In this document: one piece after another, positions 36,111 to 43,857 of the stretch
Layout of the letters: the number at the start of each line of letters is the position of its first letter
Position numbering within the stretch: the stretch's first letter is position 1
Notes under the pieces: model-generated
The model's database searches: none
Told to the model about the DNA's origin: nothing
The model's input: the letters and a program-made list of their open reading frames with translations, nothing else
Assembly (NCBI RefSeq): GCF_002006355.2
Contig: NZ_CP096980.1
Location: forward strand, 3,038,001 to 3,102,000
Reading direction: 5' to 3'
DNA from: Clostridium felsineum DSM 794
GTDB taxonomy: Bacteria; Bacillota; Clostridia; Clostridiales; Clostridiaceae
DNA length: 64,000 bases
Position numbers and translations under genes: made by a program

Positions 36111-37811
36111 TTAAAACCCTTTTGGCTTACGTGCATGTGTTCGCATGTTATAACTTCCCGCTAAATTAACAACTGACGCCAACGCGTCTACACCGTCATC
36201 ATTATCATGATTAGGAAACTGTAAGACCTGTTCAAGTAATCTTCTTTGTGAGCGCTTAAATCTAATTATTCCCGCTTCTATAAGTGGCTCAAGTGACTCG
36301 ATTCTTTCCTCTTTTTTTGTGCGTGGGTTAACTGCAATTACTTTGGTACGGTAAACACCTTCCTTAAAAAGCCTACTTTGTAACTGCCTGTACATTTCAT
36401 ATTGGGCTTGTATGGTTTCCACACCAAAAGACTTATAAGGAATTTCCTTTATTTTTAAGATAGCCATTTCAAGGGCTTTATGCATTGGTACCTTTTCAAT
36501 CCAAGCGTCTAATACGTAAAGAACACCTGTCCTCCTATCCCTTCCAACGGTCAGTATCGCGTTATAATCTGCCCTACTATTCTTTCCTATTGAGATATCC
36601 CAAAAACCAAATATATCAAGTACTATTCTTTTTCCATCACTATTGAAAAGGTCTTTATCGTCATAGTACTGTATATAACTTTCTTTAAATATGGCGCTGT
36701 CTTCATCTGTTGGTATGTTAAGGTACTCACTTCCAAAAGCCCTAGAGCCAACGTCCACCTTTATTTTAATAAGTTCAAAGTAAGAGAAACGGTCATTCCA
36801 TAGGGTTTTAACGCCTTTGTCCATTTCTTCCTGGTGTGTATAATAAAAAGTTTCTGCTTCTTCTGCCCTATTCGGGTTGTCTTGGTCACGAAGAATAGAC
36901 TCAAGTTGCTCCCAAAGTTGTAAGTTATCTGGCTCTTTTACAATTGCCGAATATATCTTCCCTTTGAAGTCTGAACGGGATAATACAGAAGGCAGAAGAC
37001 CGTTTCCATGTACTAATGTTCCCATGTATATATAGGCTGTTCTTGTAATATCACCAATCGGCATAACAACGGAATTGAACCAATGTAAATTCTTTTCGCG
37101 CAACTCTTTCGTGTTGGTGTTCTTTGAACTTTCCAAATCATCAAGTATAACAAGGTCTGGTCTGAAAGCCCCGTGTCTAGCACCTCTCAACTGCTTACCG
37201 ATACCGGCAGACTGTACCTTTACGTTGGTGCTAGTGATAAATTCTTCTGTATTGTCCCTAATATTAGACATTTTATTGTCCTGTAGAAGTTCCCCGTAAT
37301 CTTCACGTAGCTTGCTATTAAATTTTAATTGGTTAGCTATCCACTCAACAAACTTTTGCGCCATATCATTAGTTTCTGAAATGATTAAGATGTAGTGACG
37401 CTTTTTAAATACTATTTGGTGTGTCGGAAATATGTTTGAAAGGTAGGCAGATTTCGCATGTCCACGGGGTACTGACCAACATATACGCTGTCTTACATTA
37501 TCCCCGAAGCTATCCAGTAACCCGCACAATTCATGGTGGAAGTCCGGAGCCATTGCATAGGTGGTACTTGCCGGTATTAAATTATCCTTGTTATCTGGGT
37601 TCGCATAGTCCCCAAAGTACTCATAAGCAAAGTAAAGAACGTCATACTCGCTTCGTAATATGCGGTATTTCTGCTTAAGTTCATCTATATATGAAATGTA
37701 CATGTCTAGTTCTGATGGTGTTTTAGCGACTTTCGCTTTTTCAACTAGCTTCTTAATACTGCCCTTTATCTTTAGTAGGTTAAGTTCAACTTCTTGTGGC
37801 AGTTTTCCCAT
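36111..37811 (-). CDS. Terminase large subunit
   Basis: 566 residues. ATPase domain: Walker A-like SVPRGHAKSAYLS (about residue 110) and Walker B LVILDDLESS. Nuclease domain: FWDISIGKNSRADYNAIL, GVETIQAQ and the final NDDGVDALASV acidic residues. It packages DNA with TerS. Unusually, TerS is not adjacent: a 4-kb insert with plus-strand genes separates them. SD AGGGGAGGG. Confidence 0.95.
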   Translation of the reverse strand: MGKLPQEVELNLLKIKGSIKKLVEKAKVAKTPSELDMYISYIDELKQKYRILRSEYDVLYFAYEYFGDYANPDNKDNLIPASTTYAMAPDFHHELCGLLDSFGDNVRQRICWSVPRGHAKSAYLSNIFPTHQIVFKKRHYILIISETNDMAQKFVEWIANQLKFNSKLREDYGELLQDNKMSNIRDNTEEFITSTNVKVQSAGIGKQLRGARHGAFRPDLVILDDLESSKNTNTKELREKNLHWFNSVVMPIGDITRTAYIYMGTLVHGNGLLPSVLSRSDFKGKIYSAIVKEPDNLQLWEQLESILRDQDNPNRAEEAETFYYTHQEEMDKGVKTLWNDRFSYFELIKIKVDVGSRAFGSEYLNIPTDEDSAIFKESYIQYYDDKDLFNSDGKRIVLDIFGFWDISIGKNSRADYNAILTVGRDRRTGVLYVLDAWIEKVPMHKALEMAILKIKEIPYKSFGVETIQAQYEMYRQLQSRLFKEGVYRTKVIAVNPRTKKEERIESLEPLIEAGIIRFKRSQRRLLEQVLQFPNHDNDDGVDALASVVNLAGSYNMRTHARKPKGF

Positions 37812-37891
37812 TTATTACCCCTCCCTTAAATCTAACAGCCTAATATTCACCCATATTCAACAAGGTTTTGCAACATGGCACAAATTACCAC

Positions 37892-37920
37892 TTGACTCCT
37901 TAATCGGTATACCCTAAAAT
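37892..37920 (+). promoter_or_regulatory. Promoter of the small serine recombinase gene
   Basis: TTGACT (37892-37897), 17-base spacer, TAAAAT (37915-37920). The spacer holds the palindrome GGTATACC (37906-37913), a possible operator or recombinase site. The gene starts 45 bases downstream. Confidence 0.7.
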
Positions 37921-37964
37921 ATAAATATAAAGATTATTAGAGCGGAATAGAAAGGGGAATAATT

Positions 37965-38528
37965 ATGGCGATATACGGTTATGCGAGAGTATCAACTAAA
38001 GAGCAGAATTTAGACAGGCAAATAACAGCACTTGAAGAAGCCGGGTGTGTTCATATATATCAAGAAAAAATTACAGGAAAAACTATGGAACGCGCACAGC
38101 TAAAAAGATTACTAGCTGACCTAAAGCCGGGAGATGTTGTAATTGTAAAGGAATTAACTAGAATTAGCCGAAGCACTGTTGACCTACTTGGCTTGGTGCA
38201 ACAAATATCGGAAAAAGGGGCATTTATTAAAAGTATTGCTGAAAAATGGTTAGATACGTCTAGTCCTTCCGGAAAACTTATGCTTACTGTAATGGCGGGA
38301 ATTAGTGAGTTTGAAACTGCCTTAAGGGCTGAACGTTGTAAAGAAGGGATAGTACAAGCCCATAAAAGAGGTGTAAAGTTTGGCAGACCTAAAAGTGATG
38401 ATGAACAACTTAAATTTGCGATTGAGCTTTATGGTCAACGCGAAATGTCAGTTAAACAGATATGCGAAAAGACAGGTGTTTCTAAAAGCACGTTAATGCG
38501 TAGAGTGCGTGAACTACACGCGGTGTAA
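37965..38528 (+). CDS. Small serine recombinase (resolvase/invertase)
   Basis: 187 residues, Hin/Tn3-resolvase size. Catalytic YARVSTKEQNLDRQ (Ser 10), LTRISRSTVDLL and SEFETALRAERCKEGI are the core motifs; a C-terminal HTH (VKQICEKTGVSKSTLMRRV) binds DNA. It could resolve multimers or invert DNA. It is on the plus strand inside the late region, with its own promoter and terminator, and is distinct from the integrase at the prophage end. Part of the insert between terS and terL. Confidence 0.92.
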   Translation: MAIYGYARVSTKEQNLDRQITALEEAGCVHIYQEKITGKTMERAQLKRLLADLKPGDVVIVKELTRISRSTVDLLGLVQQISEKGAFIKSIAEKWLDTSSPSGKLMLTVMAGISEFETALRAERCKEGIVQAHKRGVKFGRPKSDDEQLKFAIELYGQREMSVKQICEKTGVSKSTLMRRVRELHAV

Positions 38529-38548
38529 AAGGGTTAAATACGAGCAAT

Positions 38549-38590
38549 AAGAGCCTATACTGGTAAGTTCCGGTACAGGCTCTTTTGTTT
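38549..38590. terminator. Bidirectional terminator between recombinase and fibre-like genes
   Basis: AAGAGCCT (38549-38556) pairs with AGGCTCTT (38577-38584), and the inner TACTGG/CCGGTA extends the stem. TTTTGTTT follows on the plus strand. Separates the convergent recombinase and the 38,606 gene. Confidence 0.85.
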
Positions 38591-38605
38591 ACTTGTTTAT
38601 TTAGT

Positions 38606-39142
38606 TTATCCTACTATTTCTATAACATTCAAGAGCCAGTTTGCCCATACGACACTCGTAGCTGATACATTTGTAAGCTTGAACACATAATCTGTATTAG
38701 GTTTCAGTACAAATTCCTGCTCGTCTATTCTGTGAAAAGTTCCCAATCTTGTCGAAGTTCCCGAACCATAAACCTTATTTAATATTGTGGTTCCACCCGT
38801 TACGCCGGTAGTTCCAGTATATAACAAGGATAAAGGTGTGGCACTGCTAACTCTGTTTGCATTTACTAAAGGTACAGCAGTTCCCGCGGTGGTTATTGTT
38901 GGTGCTTCAATTAACTGCGTATCCACTGTTTGGTCAGTATCTAATAATAACGGTCTAATCATTGTTGTAACAGTACTTCCGCCAGTTCTTAACAGGATAT
39001 ACAGCACTGCACTAGCATTGATAGCAGCCAAAGACTGTGAAGCTACAAAGGAAACCCCGTCAAGTCTGAATTTTCTGTCCTCCTGCATAGCTACCTTATG
39101 TTGTGTTAGGAAATCTATGTCACCTCTTACTATTTTACCCAT
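38606..39142 (-). CDS. Virion-associated-type beta protein, paralogue A
   Basis: 178 residues, Thr/Val/Gly-rich, no membrane segment. It shares with its neighbour at 39,148 the pattern VNANRVSSATPLSLLYTG.. VTGGTTILNKVYGSGT.. DYVFKLTNVSA, so the two are tandem duplicates. Such compact beta proteins are often head decoration or fibre parts. Located just after the terL-side terminator. No database family recognised. Confidence 0.7.
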   Translation of the reverse strand: MGKIVRGDIDFLTQHKVAMQEDRKFRLDGVSFVASQSLAAINASAVLYILLRTGGSTVTTMIRPLLLDTDQTVDTQLIEAPTITTAGTAVPLVNANRVSSATPLSLLYTGTTGVTGGTTILNKVYGSGTSTRLGTFHRIDEQEFVLKPNTDYVFKLTNVSATSVVWANWLLNVIEIVG

Positions 39143-39147
39143 TTATA

Positions 39148-39702
39148 CTAACCCCTTTCTATTTCAAATATTTGTCCGTTAACACATAGTACGTTTGTGG
39201 CTTGACTGCCAACATTAGTTAGCTTTAATACATAAATAGTAGCGCTTTTTAACTGCCACCCCAAGTCGTTATAATCACCAGAAAGTCCAACAGGTTTGGC
39301 ATTTGTACCAGTTCCCTCGAATCTAGTACGTAACAGTGTTCCCCCGCTTATGTTGGTTGGGTTACTGTATATAGCAGTTTGTGCGGTTTGTGTGCTAAAT
39401 CTGTTTTGGTTTACTATTGGTACTGATGTGGTTCCGTTTGTAACTGTTGGCGCTTCAAAGAACTCCACTTTTACCAACTGGTCAGAAGCTACTTGAACAG
39501 GTTTCAACGCTACCTCCTTATTTCCTAGTGTAAAATTAGGTAATATAAACTGTAAGTAGACAGACCCGTTTACAGCTAGGGCACTACCATATGCATAACT
39601 AAATACAAAAGAGCCTCCTAACTGTCTAATGTGGTGCTCTGGGGTCATTGCGATAAGATACTGACTTTCATAGTCTATATATGGGAATGTTAATTTTGGC
39701 AT
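39148..39702 (-). CDS. Virion-associated-type beta protein, paralogue B
   Basis: 184 residues from ATG 39702 (SD AAGGAGAG); the 30 codons upstream are hydrophobic but lack a ribosome site and overlap the opposite promoter, so they are left out. Shares IVNQNRFSTQTAQTAIYSNP, GGTLLRTRFEGTGTNAK and IYVLKLTNVGSQA with paralogue A. Its ribosome site overlaps the -35 box of the divergent regulator promoter. Confidence 0.7.
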   Translation of the reverse strand: MPKLTFPYIDYESQYLIAMTPEHHIRQLGGSFVFSYAYGSALAVNGSVYLQFILPNFTLGNKEVALKPVQVASDQLVKVEFFEAPTVTNGTTSVPIVNQNRFSTQTAQTAIYSNPTNISGGTLLRTRFEGTGTNAKPVGLSGDYNDLGWQLKSATIYVLKLTNVGSQATNVLCVNGQIFEIERG

Positions 39703-39715
39703 AAGGGCACTCTCC

Positions 39716-39744
39716 TTTACAATATATTGAAAAACTGATATACT
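39716..39744 (+). promoter_or_regulatory. Promoter of the RRNPP-type regulator-peptide operon
   Basis: TTTACA (39716-39721), 17-base spacer, TATACT (39739-39744): 5/6 matches to each vegetative box at ideal spacing. Predicted start near 39,751, about 30 bases before the regulator ATG. Because it needs no phage factor it could be active in the lysogen. Confidence 0.75.
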
Positions 39745-39781
39745 ATAGAAAACAATTATTAATACGGTGGTGATACAGCTT

Positions 39782-41110
39782 ATGACAAACATTTTAACTA
39801 TTGGCGAAAAAGTAAAGAAATTAAGAAGTAGATATAATTTGAATCAAGATGATATTGTAGGTACTGCACTAACACGTAATTTAATATCCCAAATTGAACA
39901 CGGTAAGGCGAACCTAACCAGAAGTACCGCGGAACTAATAATAAGAAATACAAAAAGTAAACTAGAAAAAAGGGGGATTCCCCTTGATACTGAAATTAAC
40001 GTGGAGTACCTACTTGAAGACGAAACAGCACAGGCAAAGAAGCTTATTGAAAAACATATAGATGACCTTAAAGACGCAAGTTTTTTTAAAGATAACAGAT
40101 TTACTACCCTGCTAAAGTCCGTTGAGGATATGGTGATTCAATGGGACTTCCCCGAACTTAAGATTAAAATATGTGAAGTTGCCGGGGAATACTATACGAA
40201 TAATAACGAATTTTACAGAGCTTCTATATACTATGAGAATATACGCTACTTGGTAAACAGCAAAGAAACCCTACCGAAATTAATCCCCGCATTACGTAAA
40301 TTATCCCTTGTGTACTACTATATGGGCAGATTTAATGAAGGAATATACGTGTGTAAATATGCCTTGGATAGATTTCCGAATATGGAAGAAAAATATAAAC
40401 AGATATTTACCTTTAATATGGCTTTGTATTATAATGAGTTAGGGCAGTATACAGAGGCTTTGGCTGTCTTGGATACGATAAAGGTAACTGACAAACAAAA
40501 ACAGGACGAAGTACAACTACTAAAAGCTTCATGCTTACACGCTACTGGACGTTACGCAATGGCTGTTGATATTAATAGGCAGTTATTAAGGACAGTACGT
40601 GCAGATGATATAAGCAATAAGTGCCTATATTACGGTAACTTGGCAGAAGGTTATATTATGCTTGGTCAAAAGGGCATGGCGGTTGACTGTATAGAACAGA
40701 TAAAGCAGTTAATAGCCAAAGTTTCTAGCGACTGCGTTTTCTTACCTTCAATTTACTTTGAATTAGGCGTACTATGCAGACTGTTAGGCGAGGATCCGGT
40801 CAATATTATACACTACCTGCTAAAGGCACTGGAAACAGCCAAAACGTTCAAGTATCCGAATACAGTCAGTGACACATTGGTGGAATTTACAAAGGTTAAG
40901 GTGGAAGATAAGGGACTACCCGTTAACTTAAGAGATGAGTTGTTTCTGTTAAGCTACTGTTTGGGTAAAGTACCACAGACGGTCACAACTGCTATTATCG
41001 GGTGGTACGCTAGTCGTCACCAAGACAGCATTATACTAGAAATATGTCAGTTTATTAGTACAGGGGCGTCAGACAAGGGGGTGGAACAATGCATAAACAC
41101 AGTAGGTTAA
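39782..41110 (+). CDS. HTH-TPR transcription regulator of RRNPP architecture (peptide receptor)
   Basis: 442 residues from ATG 39782 (SD GGTGGTG); GTG codons at 39767/39770 are alternatives. Residues about 7-62 are a XRE-type HTH (IGEKVKKLRSRYNLNQDDI, then LTRNLISQIEHGKANL). About 110-420 are helical repeats of TPR type: FYRASIYYENIRYLV, SLVYYYMGRFNEGIYVCKYAL, NMALYYNELGQYTEALAVL, HATGRYAMAVDINRQLL, GYIMLGQKGMAVDCI. This HTH + TPR layout, with a small secreted-type peptide gene overlapping its 3' end by 22 bases, is that of the RRNPP quorum-sensing receptors (Rap, Rgg, PlcR, PrgX, AimR, clostridial Qsr). I infer that it binds the re-imported mature peptide and switches DNA binding. Targets unknown. 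Plus strand, against all late genes around it. Confidence 0.88.
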   Translation: MTNILTIGEKVKKLRSRYNLNQDDIVGTALTRNLISQIEHGKANLTRSTAELIIRNTKSKLEKRGIPLDTEINVEYLLEDETAQAKKLIEKHIDDLKDASFFKDNRFTTLLKSVEDMVIQWDFPELKIKICEVAGEYYTNNNEFYRASIYYENIRYLVNSKETLPKLIPALRKLSLVYYYMGRFNEGIYVCKYALDRFPNMEEKYKQIFTFNMALYYNELGQYTEALAVLDTIKVTDKQKQDEVQLLKASCLHATGRYAMAVDINRQLLRTVRADDISNKCLYYGNLAEGYIMLGQKGMAVDCIEQIKQLIAKVSSDCVFLPSIYFELGVLCRLLGEDPVNIIHYLLKALETAKTFKYPNTVSDTLVEFTKVKVEDKGLPVNLRDELFLLSYCLGKVPQTVTTAIIGWYASRHQDSIILEICQFISTGASDKGVEQCINTVG

Positions 41111-41220
41111 AGAAAGTATTATTTGCGGGGTTAGCAGTTATGGCGGTTATTTGTGTAGTAATTAGTGTCAAAAGTGGTCACTACACTACATTGGCTTTTT
41201 ATCCCGGCAGACCTTGGTAG
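41089..41220 (+). CDS. Pro-peptide of quorum-sensing signal (43 residues)
   Basis: Too short for usual gene callers. ATG 41089 follows GGGGGTGG at good spacing and overlaps the regulator stop by 22 bases, so it is translationally coupled. Basic N-terminus (MHKHSRLKK), hydrophobic core (about residues 10-27: VLFAGLAVMAVICVVISV) and a short exported tail SGHYTTLAFYPGRPW that ends in Trp. This is the build of a Sec-exported signal precursor; the last 5-8 residues (for example YPGRPW or FYPGRPW) would be the mature signal. A YPG..W end recalls signal peptides described in solventogenic clostridia. The alternative is a one-pass membrane micro-protein. Confidence 0.85.
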   Translation: MHKHSRLKKVLFAGLAVMAVICVVISVKSGHYTTLAFYPGRPW

Positions 41221-41238
41221 GTTAACTAACGCTAGTAC

Positions 41239-41283
41239 AAAAGGAGTACTGACAGTAAAACTGTTGGTGCTCTTTTGTTTTTG
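41239..41283 (+). terminator. Terminator of the regulator-peptide operon
   Basis: AAAA-G-GAGTAC-TGACAGT (41239-41256) pairs with ACTGTTG-GTGCTC-TTTT (41260-41276), then TTTTTG. An 11-base core stem plus A/T arms. With the promoter at 39,716 it isolates the operon as one unit. Confidence 0.85.
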
Positions 41284-41931
41284 TCAATTTACGTTTTTAA
41301 CTACCCCGTAAATGCAAGAGTAAACCCTGTGTACTGTTAGAGGGTCTGTTGGCTTCGTGTAAAATATGTTAGTTACTGTAAAATATTGTATACCCCACTT
41401 TATTACAATTTGCTGTTTACTTACCTTTTTAACAGTAATATAATAGGCTATGTCAAGTGTGTGGTACCGCTAACCCTCCGCAAACTGTCCCTAGCTGACC
41501 TTGTCCTCGGAAAACTTGTCCTTTGGAAAACTTTTTTGGTGACGGAAATATTAGGGGCATAAGTCGGCAGGTATTTACACCCCCTTCCACCGTTGGTAGG
41601 GTCTGACAATTTATATACTTTTTTTCTGTTCAGTTAAAAACCAATTTAACTGTTAACAAAAGTGTGTTGTTTCTGTAATACTTTTGACACTGACTTTTGG
41701 CACAGTCTTAACCGGCTTGTATTGGTAGGACAAACAGTGGTTCAATAGTACTACTTTATGACACACTTAACCAACACTTTTATACACAATCTACCCCACG
41801 TACAACGCCCTTAAGGTCTGCTATATCCACAGTAGCAGTTGTTAGGTCTACGAAGTTGGTTACTGCCGTATAGCGTAAGTGCGGTAAGTACCTAGTACAT
41901 TTAGCAAGGGGCGCGTACATTTAACAGAAAA
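41284..41931. other. Repeat-rich intergenic region beside terS, no convincing gene
   Basis: About 650 bases without a supported gene. Visible: tandem CTTGTCCTCGGAAAA / CTTGTCCTTTGGAAAA (41500-41530); an eight-base inverted repeat CAGTTAAA (41631-41638) / TTTAACTG (41645-41652); a degenerate copy of the early direct-repeat element, TGTGTTG - 13 bases - TTTGACA (41663-41689). It may carry the packaging (cos or pac) site or control sites for the adjacent operons; this is inferred from position only. Confidence 0.45.
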
Positions 41932-41967
41932 GGGACGGGCATTTATTTAGCCCCTCCCCTATTTTTT
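41932..41967. terminator. Terminator after terS
   Basis: GGGACGGGC (41932-41940) pairs with GCCCCTCCC (41950-41958) with one mismatch. T-tract on the plus side (ATTTTTTTT) and TTTTCTG on the minus side, so it may work both ways. It would limit late transcripts from terS running into the plus-strand operon. Confidence 0.7.
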
Positions 41968-42432
41968 TTACAGGTCGTCCACTTCTTTTAAAATGTCTTC
42001 CAAGCTCTTTTTACTGCTAACGTTTATATTCTGGTCTACGCTATCTTTGAATAACCCTAACTGCCTTGATAACAGTTCTATAGCCTTTAGTATAGTCTTT
42101 TCATTTTCACTGGTTAAACACTTATCTAACGCCCTAAATATGTCTAATTGTTTAGACTTCTGTATTTCTAGTGCAACGGTATTTATTTCTGCATTGAACT
42201 GTGGTAGTCCTTTCCAACGCCAAACAGTAGTTCTTGCGATATTATATTCGTCTGCAATCTGCCCTTCGGTCTTTCCTGTAAACTGTGCATACGCCAATTC
42301 ATATGCAACCATCTTTTGTAAATTTGTTAGCTGTTTGACCTTGAGTTCCTTGCTTCGTTCATCTATCTCCTTTTCACCGAATCTACCGTTAAAGTCCGTT
42401 CCTTCTAGCCTTTGCGTTCCTCTTTTAGGCAC
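41968..42432 (-). CDS. Terminase small subunit
   Basis: 154 residues. Central HTH: KTEGQIADEYNIARTTVWRWKGLPQF, then a helical region (EIQKSKQLDIFRALDKCL) and an acidic end. This is the layout of phage small terminases/DNA-packaging recognition proteins. First gene of the late set after the long regulatory gap; the large subunit is 4 kb away. Confidence 0.75.
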   Translation of the reverse strand: MPKRGTQRLEGTDFNGRFGEKEIDERSKELKVKQLTNLQKMVAYELAYAQFTGKTEGQIADEYNIARTTVWRWKGLPQFNAEINTVALEIQKSKQLDIFRALDKCLTSENEKTILKAIELLSRQLGLFKDSVDQNINVSSKKSLEDILKEVDDL

Positions 42433-42874
42433 ATTTAACGCCCCCTTTCTGTGTGTTTTCCCTACCCAAGTTGACAGTGTAAGAACTGCTTACTGTCTGC
42501 CCTTCCCTACTTACTGCCACTAACTACCCTTTTTTACGCCCAATTTGCAACAAGGAACTTTTCAGTTAGCAACATAGCACCCGTAATTAGGTTTAGAACT
42601 GCGTTAGCAACCAACTACTTTTAGGCACATTGGCAGGCAACTACTGCCCCCAAACTCTATCCCCCTATTACTCCTATTCTCTACTATTCTACCCTCTTTA
42701 CTCTGCACTTTACTCTAACAGTATGAGCCGTATGGGCAGGTAACAGTGATACCGTCTATTTCTCTATTCACTTCCTTCGTTGTTCATATATAGTACGAGT
42801 TTTTTTTGGGGTAATCGACATGTTAAAAGCAACTTTTTTAACTTTTTTGAGTTAGCCTTTAGTACTGCGTTAGC
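42433..42874 (-). promoter_or_regulatory. Late control region upstream of terS
   Basis: 440 bases between the sigma-like gene and terS with no supported gene. On the minus strand there is a TACTATATATG stretch preceded by A-rich DNA (about 42,787-42,812) but no good -35, as expected for an activator- or sigma-dependent late promoter. GTTAGCAAC occurs twice (near 42,565 and 42,605) and AAAAAAGTTA is repeated near 42,840. These are candidate late regulator sites. Confidence 0.4.
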
Positions 42875-43696
42875 CTATAGCACCCCATATTCTTCTAGCA
42901 ATCCACCCATTTTCTGCAAGTAACGTCTTAACCTTTTATTAACTGTATTGTAAGAGCCTTCCCACCCTTTTATATCGGGAATATCCTTACAAGTTATCTG
43001 ACCTTTCGCCAATCCTGCAAGCACCGCATAGTCTACCGGACTTATTACGCCCTTAACCAATAATTGCTCTAATGCTACAAATAACTCTACTGCTATATAG
43101 GGGTGTTGGCTTTTTTCATCTGCCACCCTTATTAGCTTACGCATTTCAATTAAAGTCCTATCGTACTTACGCTTATCCCTAGCATAATAACGGTATTTGT
43201 CTATAGCCTTACTTCTACAGTGTATATATAGGTTGTCTACCAGTAATCGACCTTTTGCCATTGCCTTGTCCGCCAAGTTAGGTTTCTCCAATACATAAAA
43301 CAGGTACAAAGTGAAGTCGCTGTACAATTCCTCATAATCTAGGTTGTACTGCTTGGCAAACTTTACCGCCCACCTGCTTAAAACCGGTAACATTAGCGGG
43401 TAAATCTGGTCTGCAATTCCCCTATCATAGAAGGTCTGAATCTGGCTTTTCATGTTCTTTAACTGTCTTGCATATGCTACAGCCACCTCGGTATAATCAG
43501 TAATATCTAGTGTCTTATAGTTGCCTATGTTGTTGTATACTTTCAGAAATTCCTTTGTACTATCGAATATAAACACAGTAGTTCCACTTTTTCCCTTAAC
43601 CTGTCTTATGGGTACTATTTCGGGTACAAACCCTTTTGACATAAGCAGTCCGGCTTTTCTGTAATCAGTTATAGCGGTATTACCTAGCTTTTCCAT
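42875..43696 (-). CDS. Sigma-70-like phage regulator, late activator candidate
   Basis: 273 residues. The middle (about 110-190) resembles sigma region 2: aromatic/acid-rich DYEELYSDFTLYLFYVL and then a basic SKAIDKYRYYARDKRKYDR. The C-terminal 60 residues fit a region-4-like HTH (VDYAVLAGLAKGQITCKDI, SYNTVNKRLRRYLQ). It lies immediately upstream of the late control region and is preceded by one of the early direct-repeat elements, the expected place for an early-expressed activator of late genes. Function inferred. Confidence 0.6.
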   Translation of the reverse strand: MEKLGNTAITDYRKAGLLMSKGFVPEIVPIRQVKGKSGTTVFIFDSTKEFLKVYNNIGNYKTLDITDYTEVAVAYARQLKNMKSQIQTFYDRGIADQIYPLMLPVLSRWAVKFAKQYNLDYEELYSDFTLYLFYVLEKPNLADKAMAKGRLLVDNLYIHCRSKAIDKYRYYARDKRKYDRTLIEMRKLIRVADEKSQHPYIAVELFVALEQLLVKGVISPVDYAVLAGLAKGQITCKDIPDIKGWEGSYNTVNKRLRRYLQKMGGLLEEYGVL

Positions 43697-43743
43697 TGCG
43701 TGCCACCTCCTTCCCTTCCCTTCCTTCTATATACTCACTTACA

Positions 43744-43771
43744 ATGTGTTAAAAGGAGCAACAGTGTGACC
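43744..43771 (-). promoter_or_regulatory. Early element A (TGTGTTA-N13-TGTGACC)
   Basis: Copy of the direct-repeat element, 48 bases upstream of the sigma-like gene start. Half-sites at 43745-43751 and 43765-43771, 20 bases apart. On the minus strand it reads GTCAC..TAACACAT, followed by TGTAAG. Confidence 0.7.
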
Positions 43772-43857
43772 ATCCCAAAGAGCGACAAAAAGCGGATAGA
43801 CAAGCACCATTTGCAAGCCTAACCGCCTTATTTTTCTGTTCCCCCTATTTACTATCC

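Noticed and set aside
39782..41220. Calling the system arbitrium (AimR-AimP)
   Set aside because: Same logic, but the regulator has an evident XRE HTH with TPRs and a Trp-ending peptide, closer to clostridial Qsr-type pairs, and no AimX-like RNA gene is visible. Left as RRNPP type.
41347..41452. Short plus-strand frame (MLVTVKYC..) after the operon terminator
   Set aside because: 25 codons, no ribosome site, not followed by any gene.
41780..41920. 46-codon minus-strand frame in the repeat-rich gap (ends VVRGVDCV)
   Set aside because: No ribosome site before its ATG and it begins right after a terminator hairpin. Looks protein-like but cannot be supported.
41993..42523. 176-codon plus-strand frame opposite terS
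   Set aside because: No ribosome site, Ser/Leu/Cys-rich antisense composition; terS has an HTH on the other strand.
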